A stretch of 64,000 nt of DNA from Phocoena phocoena (taxonomy: Eukaryota > Chordata > Mammalia > Artiodactyla > Phocoenidae), in NCBI RefSeq assembly GCF_963924675.1, contig NC_089221.1, positions 134,334,263 through 134,398,262 of the forward strand, read 5' to 3'. Both the position numbers and the translations under genes were made by a program. The notes beneath the pieces were generated by a model, which saw only the letters and a program-made list of their open reading frames with translations, made no database searches and was not told where the DNA came from. Shown in pieces: positions 1-10,800 of the stretch. Positions within the stretch are counted from its first letter, which is position 1. Each line of letters opens with the position of its first letter.

Positions 1-205
1 GTGGTTCTATGCCTTTCAAGAACTTTATCCCAGGATGGTTCTCTGTATCAGACACTGGCCAAGTGAAAAGATCTATCAGCACTAGATGCTTTTCTTAACC
101 GGGAAAAATGTTAATGATCCCAGAGGCATGATTTTTTGTCTTTTCAGATGACTGCTGTTCAATCTGTCACCCCAGGAGTCTAAAAGAAAACTCGTATGCT
201 CAAGA
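1..205. other. Unique sequence at window edge
   Basis: No coding, RNA or repeat signature was recognised here. It runs up to a dinucleotide repeat. Confidence 0.4.
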
Positions 206-240
206 CACACACACACACACACGCACACACGCACACACGC
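206..240. repeat. (AC)n microsatellite
   Basis: An AC dinucleotide tract broken by several ACGC steps, which suggests an older, interrupted array. Confidence 0.9.
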
Positions 241-1190
241 AAATGTGATGCATCATTATTAATAAATGAATGGAGCTATTTGTTATTTATTATTTAAACC
301 TTCAATACTGGCTAGCCTGAGTGATGCATGAAATATAGGCAAGTAATTTATTTATTAGAGAAAATAATGATTTTTCCCCCCATAGCATAACCCCCTGTGA
401 CCCCAAACAGCAAGAGCTTTATCAAATACAAATACGACGGCTTGTAATTTTAGAGTCTTCCAGAGCATTGTAACTGACAACCTTTTTAACATAAGTACAT
501 TGAACAAATAATTTATAGATGTATTCTGGGAATATTTTAGGGTATTTTATTACTACTTCTGAAAGCTGTGGCATGTTATCGATTTTGGTATATTAATATA
601 ACCTAAAAGGGAGGGCACACGCTCAGCTCCTAATCAGCTTTGATGGCAAACAATATATTTTACTGAAGGGAGCCCTGAGCCAAAGCAGCAGAGGTTAACA
701 ATTACACATCATAGCCAAAAGTTTAAGATAATGAATTTCACTCATTATGGAACTTCCACTTTGGGGACTGAAACAAGTTTTCTCTGAATAGTGTTTCATC
801 CCAGTTTCTCACCCACCATTTGTTAGCATGACCTTCCCTTTCCTTCAGCCCCTTCCCCTCTTGCCACTTCCTTGGGGTTCGTGAAGCCTGTCTCCTGCTG
901 AAAGGATCACCTTTTCCAAAAGCATCTTTTCAGATTGGGTTTGGGGGGCTTGTTTAAAAGAGGTGATTATGTTTCTCCTTGTATTACTTGCTTTTCCTAG
1001 GTAGTTTCTAGATAATTAATGCTTGTGTTATCAACATCCTGTTTATAGTTAATATTTTTAAATCACTCATCTCTTTGTTATATTTAGACCCAGAGCTGTA
1101 TTACACAGACATTACTGTCCAAATTTATGACCCCAGCACTTAGGCTTCTCCTTAAATTGTCCTATCTTCAGCCCTCTCTTTAAGAAGTCA
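241..1190. other. AT-rich unique stretch without genes
   Basis: No open frame of note and no repeat family was recognised. The first 450 bp are AT-rich, with TTATTTATTATTTAAA-like runs and a twice-used GATGCAT core. That composition is seen in some conserved non-coding elements, but cross-species conservation cannot be judged here. Confidence 0.35.
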
Positions 1191-1199
1191 GTGCTTAAG

Positions 1200-1715
1200 T
1201 CAAGCTGGTCTCTTACTGTCTCTGAAACTCACATCATCATTCCTGCCTTTATGCCTTTGATGTTGCTGCTCTTCTTTTTTTTTTTTGAGGTACGCGGGCC
1301 TCTCACTGTTGTGGCCTCTCCCATTGCGGAGCACAGGCTCCGGACGCGCAGGCCCAGCGGCCATCGGCAGGCGGACTCCCAACCACTGCGCCACCAGGGA
1401 AGCCCTGCTCTTCTCTTTTTGTTAGTGTCCCATCTTTTTTTGTGCAGAAGATTTTCCTGACCCCTCCAATACATAATTATCTTTTTCTTTGAACCTCTGT
1501 ACAACCTAGCATCTCTGCCTTATGATTTAGCACTTTGTCATGTGTGGCCTTGAATTAGTCCTAATTTCTCTTTTACATGTATCATTTATCCTGGATTGAC
1601 TCTGAGTAATTTGAGGAAAGGAATCATACAGGTTAAGTTTTTCTTGTAACCCCACATCATTTAGGATGCAGCTAAACAGATATTGGCAACTCAGTATATA
1701 ATAAATTCAGTATAC
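1200..1715 (+). repeat. L2 LINE 3' region (probable), split by a SINE
   Basis: The flanks of the SINE at 1276-1405 read like the pyrimidine-rich 3' part of L2. The later part resembles the usual L2 ending, with a shut-off sentence-like run before an AATAAAT-type tail near 1700. It is strongly decayed, so both the family call and the limits are tentative. Confidence 0.4.
1276..1405 (-). mobile_element. CHR SINE, short form, with internal deletion
   Basis: On the minus strand this starts with the tRNA-like head GGGCTTCCCTGGTGGCGCAG and ends in a poly(A) tail, seen here as a T run. TSD TGCTCTTCT occurs at 1267-1275 and 1406-1414. Compared with the copy at 42142-42342 it lacks about 73 bp in the middle, including the B-box region. 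The junction falls on a CAT shared by both break ends. It should not be able to drive RNA polymerase III transcription. Confidence 0.93.
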
Positions 1716-1859
1716 ACCAAATGTAAGTTATACTAAAATTGAAGGAGAATCAACAACAGTTTTCAAAGTATGGCCTAGCCTGATTCCCTCTAATGATTTA
1801 AAAATGGCAGTATGATCAGAAATTATACAAAATTCTGTCAGGCATAATTATTGGGGACG
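1716..1859. other. Short unclassified stretch
   Basis: AT-rich sequence between L2-like and L1M-like relics, with nothing recognisable in it. Confidence 0.3.
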
Positions 1860-2530
1860 AGCTTTCTTTGCCTTTATTATTATTTTTAAATGTAAAAAAT
1901 TATCATTATAAATACAAGAAATGTTCCTGTTAGAAAGATCTGAAAATTTGGAAAAGCAAAAAGAAGAAAATAATCTCCCATAATCCCTTCACCCTTAGTG
2001 AGCACCATTAATACCTTAGTATATACCTTTCCAGAGTATTTTGTGTGCATTTGTGTAGGTTTATATACACACACATTTTACATACATCACTATTACTGCC
2101 TTCGTTAATTTCCTAGAATAAATTGCCAGAAAGAATTTGCTGGGACAGAAGGGTGCGTATAACATAAAAAGACAAGTATGTGTGCACGTGTGTGTGTGTT
2201 CTAAAAATATCATACATTGTGCACTCTTGTAACCTGTTTTTTCACATGCCAATAATGTGGCTTTAATGGCTGCATATTAAGTCATCGTACCTTAATTTAC
2301 TTAACCAGTTAATTATTTTTGAACATTTAGGGTTTTAAACTCTTCACTCCTGCAAACTGTGCTAAAATGTGAGCTTTCTTGTAGGTAAATATTTGTGCAC
2401 ATTTTTCATGATTTCCTCAGGACAGAGTCCTAGAAGTGGAATTTCCAGGGCAAAAGGGCATGCATATTTTTAGGCACTTAAGGCACATTGCCAAACTGCT
2501 TTAGAAAGGTGGCATGCGTTTGTAGTACTA
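1860..2530 (-). repeat. Ancient L1M/HAL1-like relic
   Basis: It reads as the antisense of old mammalian L1 sequence. The best-preserved segment is around 2400-2500, corresponding to the widespread 'tagaagtggaatt...gggtcaaagggtatgcac' region, followed by the 'attgccaaa' region. It carries many substitutions and indels. A GT-rich patch near 2178-2200 lies inside it. Confidence 0.6.
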
Positions 2531-2684
2531 TGCATGGTAATTGATATCGCTTTTCCCCACCCTACCCCTGTCCCTCCAGAGTTATTCCACTTGAACTTAA
2601 AGAACCAAGGTTGGGAGAGCATAACTGGGTTTACAGTGAGGGAAGTGAACAACCACCAATGTGCTGCCATAGCAGCTTCCTAAA

Positions 2685-2930
2685 AGACAGACGTGATACG
2701 TCGCTCACCTGCTTAAAGTCCCTGTTTGCCTCTGACGTCTGAGGAACCAATTTTCCAACTCCTTGGCTGGGCCTTTTCTAATCTGTCCTCAGTGTATGGC
2801 TGAGCTCCACTGACCTTCATTCTCCGCCAGCCATGCACTTTAAGCTCCTCCTACACCAAGAATCTCACCGTGGCCGGAACATGCCCTGCACGCTTATACC
2901 TCTTCAGTTTCACACCCAGGGGCAATGCTC
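2685..2930 (+). repeat. L2 LINE fragment
   Basis: A diverged L2 3' segment: 'cacctgcttaaa...' followed by a pyrimidine-rich run with the 'cactgaccttc' region typical of L2. No TSD is visible, as expected for its age. Confidence 0.5.
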
Positions 2931-3061
2931 ATCTGTACAAAAGCATTTGTTATAGCCATGGATTAATCAAATAATAATAGCCAGTACATTTGTCAAAAAA
3001 GGAAAAGAACTCAATCAGTGAAAAACTCTTATGTTCTCAAGTCTCGATTGCTTGTTGTGAC

Positions 3062-3290
3062 ATAAAATAGCAGCTAATATTCCCCCTGTGCCAAGTAATG
3101 GGTCATGTGCTTTCCTTGATTATCATTTGTAGTTATTTTCTTGTTCCCATATTATAGGTGAGGAAGCTGAGTTTCAGAAAGATGGAGTAACTTGTCCAAG
3201 GACATGACTAGAAAGTGGTAGACTTGGATTTGAAATAGAGGAAATACAGACAATAATACTCTAACCACACCACACCATGTTGTCTACCAG
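3062..3290 (-). repeat. MIR SINE
   Basis: Antisense MIR. The core appears as 'ataggtgaggaagctgagtt' and is followed by the 'aacttgtccaaggacatgac' and 'gaaagtgg' blocks. It is well diverged from consensus. Confidence 0.75.
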
Positions 3291-3486
3291 AGGTCCCTCA
3301 CTACGTCTCTTGGCAGCCTTCTGGGTTCATTCCAGGAGTTCTCCACAGGATGAAGGAGTTTCTGCTGGTTTAAAGGAGGCAAGGGGCCCGATGTATCTTT
3401 GGAATCCAAGATTAAGATGCATAGTTTAGGCATTAAAATGAAAAATTAAAACGTCTAGTTGTGACATTAGGTTTGCCTTATCCGTG

Positions 3487-3660
3487 TAGTTCAGGGTTTC
3501 TTAATCATGGCACTATGGACATGTTGGACTAGAGCGTTCTTTGTTTGAGACACTGTCCTGTGCGTCCCCTGCCCCCGGTTGTAACAACTAGAAATGTCTC
3601 TAGACATCATAAATGCTTCTGAATGGGGGCAGGCAAAATCATTCCCAGAGAACTAGTAGT
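3487..3660 (+). mobile_element. MER5A-like hAT fragment (copy 1)
   Basis: It matches the remembered MER5A consensus: a 'tttcttaatcatggcactat' start, then 'cactgtcctgtgc', 'gttgtaacaac' and 'aaatgtctctagacat'. It lacks the middle of the element that is present in copy 2. It is a non-autonomous DNA transposon with no coding capacity. Confidence 0.75.
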
Positions 3661-3734
3661 CTAACTGGAAAGATGTAGTGGACTTCTGTCATTGTTTTTG
3701 GCTGGTAGCAGCTGAACACTTTTCCTGTTATTTT

Positions 3735-3895
3735 GGAATCCTCACCTTAAGAGACATTTCTGGTTGTCACAACTGGGGGCAGGGAGTTCTACTGGCCTCC
3801 AGCAGGTTGAGGCCAGGGATGCTGCTACACATCCTATAATGCACAGGACGGTCCCCCATGACAAAGAATGCTCTAGTCCAACATGTTAACAGTTC
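3735..3895 (-). mobile_element. MER5A-like hAT fragment (copy 2, inverted)
   Basis: It reads as MER5A on the minus strand, retaining the 'ggatgctgctacacatcc' middle segment that copy 1 lacks. Bases 3861-3885 are the reverse complement of 3520-3544 with one mismatch, so the two copies form an inverted repeat. Confidence 0.75.
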
Positions 3896-4074
3896 TTTTA
3901 GCTTTCTGAGCTACTCCAGTGCCCTTCTGACAAATTCCTTTATTTCTGACTTAGGCTAGTTCAGTTACTGGAAACTGACAAAGAATCTCATGGCATCGAT
4001 GTTTTCAGAGTCTGATAATATCCAGAAGCCCTATAAGAATTGCTTTGCACCTGGCAATGTTTGCTTAGTCATGT

Positions 4075-4370
4075 AGTAAATAGTTATTAAGCATCTGCTC
4101 TGTGCCAGGCACTGTGCTAAGTGCTGGGAATAGAATAGTCAGCCTGCCAAACAGGGTTCCTGCTCTCTTGGTGCTTTCAGCCTGACAGGACAGACGGCCG
4201 AGTGTGAGACGGAAAGCACAGTGCGAGGGACACAGTATCAAAGTCACCTTACATAGTTGGGGGGAGTGTTCGGGTCAGAATCCCCAGAGGAAAAGATGTT
4301 TAAGCTGAAGCCTAAAAAAGTTGTAGGAGTCACCCAGGAAAGAGAATGAGGAAGAGTGTTCTGTGCAGAG
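4075..4370 (-). repeat. L2 LINE fragment
   Basis: Antisense L2 3' end: 'tattaagcatctgctctgtg', then 'ccaggcactgtgctaag' and the 'tgctctcttggtgctt' block. It decays into the purine-rich tract that follows. Confidence 0.7.
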
Positions 4371-4565
4371 AGAACAAAACTGAGGGGGAGAGAGAAGGAC
4401 AGAAAGGAGGATGGGGGGAGCTTTGGGGGGTAGATGGAGAGATAGAGGGAGAGAGAGCCAAGAGGGAAGGAGGGGTGAGGGGAGGAGAAGGGAGGGAGAA
4501 AGAGAGAGAGTGAGAGAAAGAGAGAGGGAGAGAGAGAAAGAGAGGCAGGGACAGAGAGATCTCTA
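4371..4565. repeat. Purine-rich (GA)n-type tract
   Basis: About 190 bp of almost pure G/A on the plus strand, with GAGAGA and GGGAGG units and few pyrimidines. The matching minus strand is C/T-rich. Such asymmetric tracts can form triplex (H-DNA) structures. Confidence 0.9.
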
Positions 4566-5275
4566 AGGAAAGAGATGAAGTCTTGGGTGTCTGGAGCTGG
4601 GTTTCAGTGTGTTTTCTCTACAGCTGCTGAACCAGCCAGGAGAGGTCTCTGAGTTACAATTCCACAGACTATTCTTAGGACCCTCCAGCAACCTGCCTTG
4701 GGGGCCACCTGTCTCCTGCTGTGACAGTGCAATTTGGGAATAAGGTCTGGTGATCAAGGTTGAGAAGGGAGGGAGGAGATTAAAATAGACACTTACTTAT
4801 TTTTCATTTTTCATTTAGCTTGGTGTGGGTTGACTTCTTTTCAGGATCTGATTACTCCCTCCCTGAGGGTCCTGTGGTCAGACACCAGCTGTGAGGATGT
4901 TACCATGGGTGACATTTTCATCCAATGGGGGCCTGCGCTGCTTGTTTGCAGAGTGGCAGATGGAGCAGCTAATCGATACAGTCTGGGAGGTGGGCATTGC
5001 CACCCACAGTGCGCCCCCCCCCCCCGCTCTACAATGACTGCTGAGCCCCAGGGGTTTGTGGAACACAGGCGGGTGACTGGGCCTTTGATTGGAAAAGACC
5101 TTGCTCACTAGGGGTTCTGGCCCCAAACAATGTCCTGTTCTTTATAAGGGTGGCCTTGGCACTTCCAGGATTTTTATAGCCCCTGCCTCAGGCAACGCTC
5201 CTGGGAAAAGCTGCTGCCAAACCCTTCTGGGCTTTGTGTGGATGATATGAGTATTCTCTTCTAGTAAGACTCAGC
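4566..5275. other. Unique stretch with a C12 run
   Basis: No gene or repeat family was recognised. A run of twelve C residues lies at 5014-5025. The small frames across the region have no recognisable domains. Confidence 0.4.
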
Positions 5276-5495
5276 AGACATTTTTTAGCATCATCTGTGT
5301 TCAAGCAATGCACTGAGTGGGGGAAAAGAACAAGGTAATGTCCTGCGCTCTAGGACCTTATGATGTAATCAGGAGCTTTTAGTCTGGTCATGGACCAGCC
5401 AAAGCCACTCAGTCATACATCCAACTCACTTATTGAATACGCTGTACTGTGTTCCAGGTTGGGGATACAAAGATGGCTAGATGTGGTTGGTACCC
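5276..5495 (-). repeat. L2-type antisense fragments
   Basis: Two consecutive degenerate pieces read like the antisense L2 end. One is around 5295-5390 ('ttcaagcaatgcactgag'). The second is around 5405-5490 ('cttattgaatacgctgtact', 'gggatacaaagatgg'). Confidence 0.45.
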
Positions 5496-5514
5496 GCAGT
5501 ACCATATTTAACTC

Positions 5515-5665
5515 TATATGCCTTTGAACAATAGGAATAGCTAGGACTTACTGGGTTGTTTCTCTGTACTATCTCATTCAATGTTTGCAACTTTAAAAGA
5601 TGGATACCAGTATTGTCTCCATTTTTGAATGAGGAAACGGAGGTCTAGATTGGAGCGGTGATTTG
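5515..5665 (-). repeat. MIR SINE
   Basis: Antisense MIR with 'ctatctcattcaatgtttgc', a 'ccatttttgaatgaggaaac' core and the 'ggaggtctagattgg' block. Confidence 0.7.
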
Positions 5666-5789
5666 TATTGATCTACAGTACAAGTATCAGTATTATTTCC
5701 ACTGATATCTCAAGTGTTTTAGTATTTGAAATTCATACACACACACGTTCTCTGGGTAAGATATACTGAACGCCTAATAACATGTTTAT

Positions 5790-6230
5790 TATGTTACAGA
5801 ACAAAATTCAACTGAGTAAAATTTAAAGATCTTATTGGCTTTATTCAACAATTCTCTAGCAGATAGAAAGAAGCTCTGAGGAGCTATACAAAGTGAAAGA
5901 CTTCTACAAGCAGAAGGGAGCAGGAACAAGGAAGTTTTACTAGGCAAAACATTGGATTGGTTATTGCAAAGTTACTTTCCTTTAGGGGATGACAGAGATC
6001 TATCAGGCAGATTAACTAAGTAATGCTAATCAGGTGATTCCTGTTGACTGGTTTAAGATTTCATTTCTGGGCGAGCGAAAACTGTAATTAAGTTAAATCT
6101 TGGTTTGGTGACATGGGGCTTAACATAAGCAACTCTATTTTGGGACTGTTGTCTTGTTTTTAACAGTTATTTTGGATTGCTTAAAATCAGTTGGTGAGAA
6201 AAAAATTATTCCTTGATTCCTTAATCCCAG
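5790..6230. repeat. Ancient interspersed repeat, family not named
   Basis: The sequence includes 'cttattggctttattcaaca', 'gagctatacaaagtgaaaga' and 'ggattggttattgcaaagtt', which I recognise as a recurrent mammalian repeat, but I cannot name the family with confidence. It could be LTR- or DNA-transposon-derived. There is no coding content. Confidence 0.4.
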
Positions 6231-6231
6231 T

Positions 6232-6370
6232 GGATTAAGAGCCAGGAAAGCTGGGACCTCATACTTTCCAGTGATGTGGGACTAGGCTATTCATCAAACT
6301 GAGCCTCAACTTCGTCAAGGAGGAATATTAAGGTTGGCCTTGTGTCTACCTTCTAGGAGTTTTATGATAA
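6232..6370 (+). repeat. MIR SINE, degraded
   Basis: A weak MIR match with 'aactgagcctcaacttcgtc' and a following AT-rich section corresponding to the MIR core and tail. Confidence 0.4.
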
Positions 6371-6659
6371 CCAAATGGAAATCATGTATACATGTAACTC
6401 ATGAACCCAATATGATAGCACATATAATAATCAATCATCTTCTGGGCCTTATGGAGTTGTGGTGTATTTTCCTAGCCTTCATTGTCATTATCATTTCTGC
6501 TCTTTCAGTTGAGGAGGCTCATAGATAAGAAGTTTTCCTAGAATTGGAAGGGTAGTTCACTAAATAAACAAGGAGATGGCTCTTCTGCCTCCTTGCTCTT
6601 GCCGTAAAAACATACACTAAAACAGAGCCAAGTTGTCATCATCTCCCTCCTTCCTCTCA

Positions 6660-6990
6660 TCTTCCCCTCCCTTCCTCCCCAAATTGGTAATTATTTCTTT
6701 TAAGCCACTACTCATATAAGCATCACTATTTTAATTAGTGAGAAGCGAATAGAAGAAAGAAGCTAGAAGGCACAGCAACAGAGCCCACCACGTACATGCT
6801 TTAATTATTCATCGAGGTAAATAAAATTAAATATTTTCCCAGCAATCCAGAGCAGGATCTGAAGTAATTACACTGTCAAATTCATCAGAAATTCTCTCAT
6901 CAAAATAAAAACCTTGATGTCATTTAATAATTTATAATACAAATACACAAAAATTGTAAAATATTATAAATAGAAAACTGCAGGGTAAGT
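6660..6990. promoter_or_regulatory. Candidate conserved non-coding element
   Basis: A repeat-free AT-rich block with clustered homeodomain-type cores, including 'ctttaattattcatcgagg', 'gaagtaattacactgtc' and 'gtcatttaataatttat'. It has no coding capacity. Calling it regulatory is an inference from composition only. Confidence 0.3.
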
Positions 6991-7814
6991 GAGCATGAAT
7001 TAGTTAGGGGTTATGTTCTAGAAAGAGGCTGTCATGAGCTGTATAAATTTTTAATCAGAAACATTTTTGAGGCCTAATTTGGAGTATGGAATATACCAAG
7101 AACTTTAGAATACAAAGAACACAGCAAAACAGCAACAACAAATTCCTGCTGCCTGGAGATTCATAAATGCTGTTTTTTTGAGAAAAACAGGACTCAAAAT
7201 GATTTCAGGCAGAGGGAAAGAATGTCGTCTTTGATGTTATGTATGTTCCACGTCATCTGTGACACCTTACATGTTGTCTATACAGGTAACGAATGAATTA
7301 GTTAGCCTCCATGTAAAGAACCCAGATAGCAAATGGAAAAGTCTGGTTCATTTCCACCAACAGAGAAAGGCGGTTTCAAGTCACTGAACCTCGTAAAACA
7401 ATGTGTGATTCTGGAAAACATATGGTTTCATCCCAGTTTGAAATGGTTTTGATCTGTTGAGTTTCTGTATGGAAAAAGCCTGAACCAAAAAGAGGAAGTG
7501 AGATTTTTCTTTTCCGCACTCTCTGAGAAGTATACATACATGTCGTGCCTTGCTTTAGGAAGTATCTCTGGGACTTCCTATCCCAGGTAAAGGACAGGTA
7601 AAGAGTGGGCAAGGCTTTGTTTTGCAAGGATGAGTCAGGCGGCAGCAGCTCCATTGACCAGGAAGGGAGTTCAGAAATGAAAGGTGGGCTTTCAAGATGG
7701 CTAATTAGAAAAGAAGCAGGGCCGACTTTTAAAAAAATTTACTTTAGTGTGTTTTCAAGGATCTAAGAGGTTAGCAGGGATGGTGACATGGTAGTCTTTT
7801 ACAAAAAAAAGGTA
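6991..7814. other. Unique sequence, nothing recognised
   Basis: No repeat family, RNA or exon signal. The minus-strand frame at 7376-7654 (92 codons) has no recognisable domain and is best treated as chance. Confidence 0.4.
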
Positions 7815-8290
7815 AGACAGATTGTGTTTATACTTAAAACCTTTCAAAAGCTTCCTCTTCTGCTTAGGATGAAGTCAAAGACCCTTCATAAGCACTTCAA
7901 GGGCCTGAGGGTTCTGGTTCTTTTCGAGGCTGACATCTCACCCCTCTGCCCCTTGCTGTCTGTGCTATGAGGGCGTAGCTCTTCTCTCAGCCTCTCCAGC
8001 CTCCTTCGACACACGCTTTCCTCTCTGCTTGGTACTTTCTTCTTCCCTTTTTTGCTGGGCAAACTCTTCTTATCCTGCAGGCCTCAGCTTATATGTTCTC
8101 TCTTCTAGGAAGTCTTCCCAGGTTACCAGATGCCATCAAGTTGTCCTCTTGTATCTCCCATGGCACCTTGTACCCCTCCACCCCTTTATAAATGTGCCAC
8201 ATTTGTAACACTTGGGGTAAATTACTTGTAATAATGTATTTACTGTTTGTCTTCCAGAACCTTGGTGAAGGCAGGCAGAGACGACCTATG
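7815..8290 (+). repeat. L2 LINE 3' part (first of two)
   Basis: The L2 3' region appears in order: 'aggatgaagtcaaagaccc', the 'cttcaagggcctgagg' block, a C/T-rich run, then 'tcctgcaggcctcagctt' and 'aggaagtcttcccagg'. A second L2 3' part follows directly. Confidence 0.75.
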
Positions 8291-8324
8291 TGAGTGATCC
8301 TTCTTTTGACCCCCACTATGAGAC

Positions 8325-8805
8325 CCTTTATGTTCTGTAAGCTCCACCTCATCCCCACATCATCCTCTTCCTTCATTCTCTGACTTTCCCTCCTATACTC
8401 CCCAGTTTGTCCACTTAGCTCAACCTTTTCACTGTTCCTGACCGGCTCCTGCCCCAGGGCCTCTCTCAGAAGGCACTTCCTTGTGACATGCTTCTTTACA
8501 TCCTTCAGGTCTTTTGTCACATGTCAACTCCCAGGTAGAGTTTTCCCTTTATAAAATGTCTATCCACCTCCCACCTGCCAATACTCTCCATTCCCCTTTC
8601 CTGCATTTTGGGGTCTTCTTAGCATTTAGCAGTTAGCCTGCTATGCACTTACCTATTCACCTTGCTTCTTGTCTATGTCTTTCCCCTCAAGATCAGGCAG
8701 AGATTTTGTCTGTGTTCTTCAGTGCTGTATCCTGAGTCTGTAGAACACAACCTGGCACATAGCGGGCACTCAGTAAATATTTGTTGAAATAATGAATGAA
8801 GTAAC
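8325..8805 (+). repeat. L2 LINE 3' part (second of two), full 3' end
   Basis: It repeats the same L2 region ('ccttcaggtcttttgtcac') and reaches the L2 terminus: 'cctggcacatagcgggcact', then 'cagtaaatatttgttgaa' and a degraded GAATGA tail. Confidence 0.8.
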
Positions 8806-9819
8806 TACCTGTAGGTGGGGGGGAAAAACAGATGAAGAGCTAATATCTTCACGGCAAACCCTTTTATAAGAAAGTGGGGGCTTGGAGGGGTGGAGGCTGT
8901 GGTGGGATAGGGGTGGTGGGGAAAACTGGGAGAGGTGGGTTAGCCTTCTCCCACTCTCCAGTGTGGACCATTCAGGTACGTATGAGGTCCCAAAGCCTAT
9001 GGCTTCTTCTGAGAAAGACTTACTGTTGCAGAAGTAATTGGTGGGAGGGAATGCCTGATGAGGAAATGGCTAATTTGTTGTTATAAATCAGGGATGACAG
9101 ATAGGTTTCGATGCCAGTACCAATTCCATTTGCTTGGTAGTGGTTGCTTGGAAGGCTATGTTGAAAAGGATTCTGAGGCTGTTTCTAGGTCTAATAGAAA
9201 AGGGTGTTGTGATCAGAGATGTCTTGGGCTTGGGAAAGGGGACATGGCAGCATTTGTATCATGCATTTTTATCCTGACCCCTAAGCTTGGAGTTGGTTCT
9301 GGTCTTTTCCATGGAAATCCAGGCTTACAGAGGGACTAATGATAGCCTCGTGTTAGTCTATTTGTTTTATGATTCTAGTGAAAGCTAAAGGTTAAGGTAT
9401 TCAGGAGAGACCTAACAATCCAGACCCTTTAGGGATTTGGGTATATCCTTGGGTTGATTGATTTTTTTATTCTCCCGGGGATGAAATGGCTGAGCTATAT
9501 TGGTGGTGCTTATAGCTTAGGTGCTCTAATTTGGAGGGCAGAATTCTTCTAGCCTCACTTCTTTAGATTGGCCATTCAGACCAATCCCCTGTTGCTAAGA
9601 CAGTCTGCAGAAAATGACCCAAGGCAGACTGTTATGTAAAATCTTGGCCTGAAGGAGAGACTTGACCCTAATGTGATTAGCTCAGCACACCAACCCTGTG
9701 AGCTCACTGGCCCATAAAAGCTATCGCTTCCACTCCCAGTGCTGCCATCAACCTGATCTCAGCTCCCCATTCTACCAATTGTAATTAATGACATTGCTTC
9801 TTTTCAGCAAGGCTTCCGT
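8806..9819. other. Unique stretch with a G-run cluster
   Basis: No gene was recognised. The plus strand at 8876-8939 carries at least seven runs of three or more G. The frames at 8874-9339 pass through this composition and show no domain. Confidence 0.4.
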
Positions 9820-10025
9820 GTCCCTACACTGATACGCTTCCCTTCTCTGAACATTCCCTTAGCAGAGCTGCTTCCTTGCATTTATCTCAGCATGTGTCTG
9901 ATCCAGTTTCTTATGCTAGGTGTTTATGTATTTTTAGTATTTTGAGGTCTCTTTTCTCTCCCTCACTAGATTTAAGCTCATTAAGAGGGACCATTATAAA
10001 AATGTCTAGGGTCTTAGCACATATT
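9820..10025 (+). repeat. L2-like 3' fragment (weak)
   Basis: A pyrimidine-rich run followed by 'cactagatttaagctcatta' resembles the L2 'agactgtaagctcctt' region. It is heavily diverged and tentative. Confidence 0.35.
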
Positions 10026-10129
10026 TTTGTTTAAAAGGATCACTGTTCAATACACTGTTGGCTGGCTTCAATGGGTCACCAGTTCAATGGTATAATTGGT
10101 GTAATCTTTTTTAAGAGTCATATGGCATT

Positions 10130-10590
10130 ATCTATGAAATTTTTGAATATGTATGCCTTTTCCCCTAGCAATTCTACTTCTTGGAGTTTATTCTACAGAA
10201 ATACCATAGGAGTTTGCAGATATCTATATCTACATGTAAAAGAATGATTAGTACAGAATTATTTGTGATGGTGAGAATGTTCATCCTGGGAGAGACTGTG
10301 TTATAAATTATGTAATATACACACAATGGAATACTGTGTAATCATTAAGAAGTAAAGTACTTCACTATATATTTACAAGCAAAAATGTCCAAAATACCAT
10401 GTATAATTGTGTAAAATGGTAGTTTTTTCAATTAACCACAAATACATGTACAAATGTACATATGTGTATAGACATGTGAATATATATAGTACATAGAAAA
10501 GGACTGGAGGACATACACCATATTATTAGTGAGTTATCTATGGTGGGTAGGAATGGGAAAACCGAGGTTTTTTTTTAACTTTTAATGATT
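10130..10590 (+). repeat. Ancient L1M ORF2/3' relic
   Basis: It reads as old L1 in the sense direction: 'cctagcaattctacttcttg', 'attctacagaaatacca', 'acacaatggaatactgtgta' and an A-rich tail region. The frame is broken many times. Confidence 0.75.
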
Positions 10591-10595
10591 TGGAA

Positions 10596-10800
10596 ATTAA
10601 AAATATTCCCCTCCCCCAGCTTTACTGAGATATAATTGACATATAAGATTTTATAAGTTTAAAGTGCATGATGATTTGATACATTTATATATTTCAAAAA
10701 GATTACCACCATAGCATTAGCTAACACCTTCATCCCATCACAAAATTACCATTTGTTTTTTATGGTGAAAACATTTAAGATCTACTCTCACAGTAGCATT
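10596..10800 (-). repeat. L1M 3' UTR fragment
   Basis: Antisense old L1 3' end: 'ccagctttactgagatataa', 'ttgacatataag', and 'tttgatacatttatatattt'. It abuts the sense L1M piece just upstream, so two L1 relics meet tail to tail. Confidence 0.7.

Noticed and set aside
8089..8520. 143-codon minus-strand frame
   Set aside because: It lies antisense in the two L2 3' regions.
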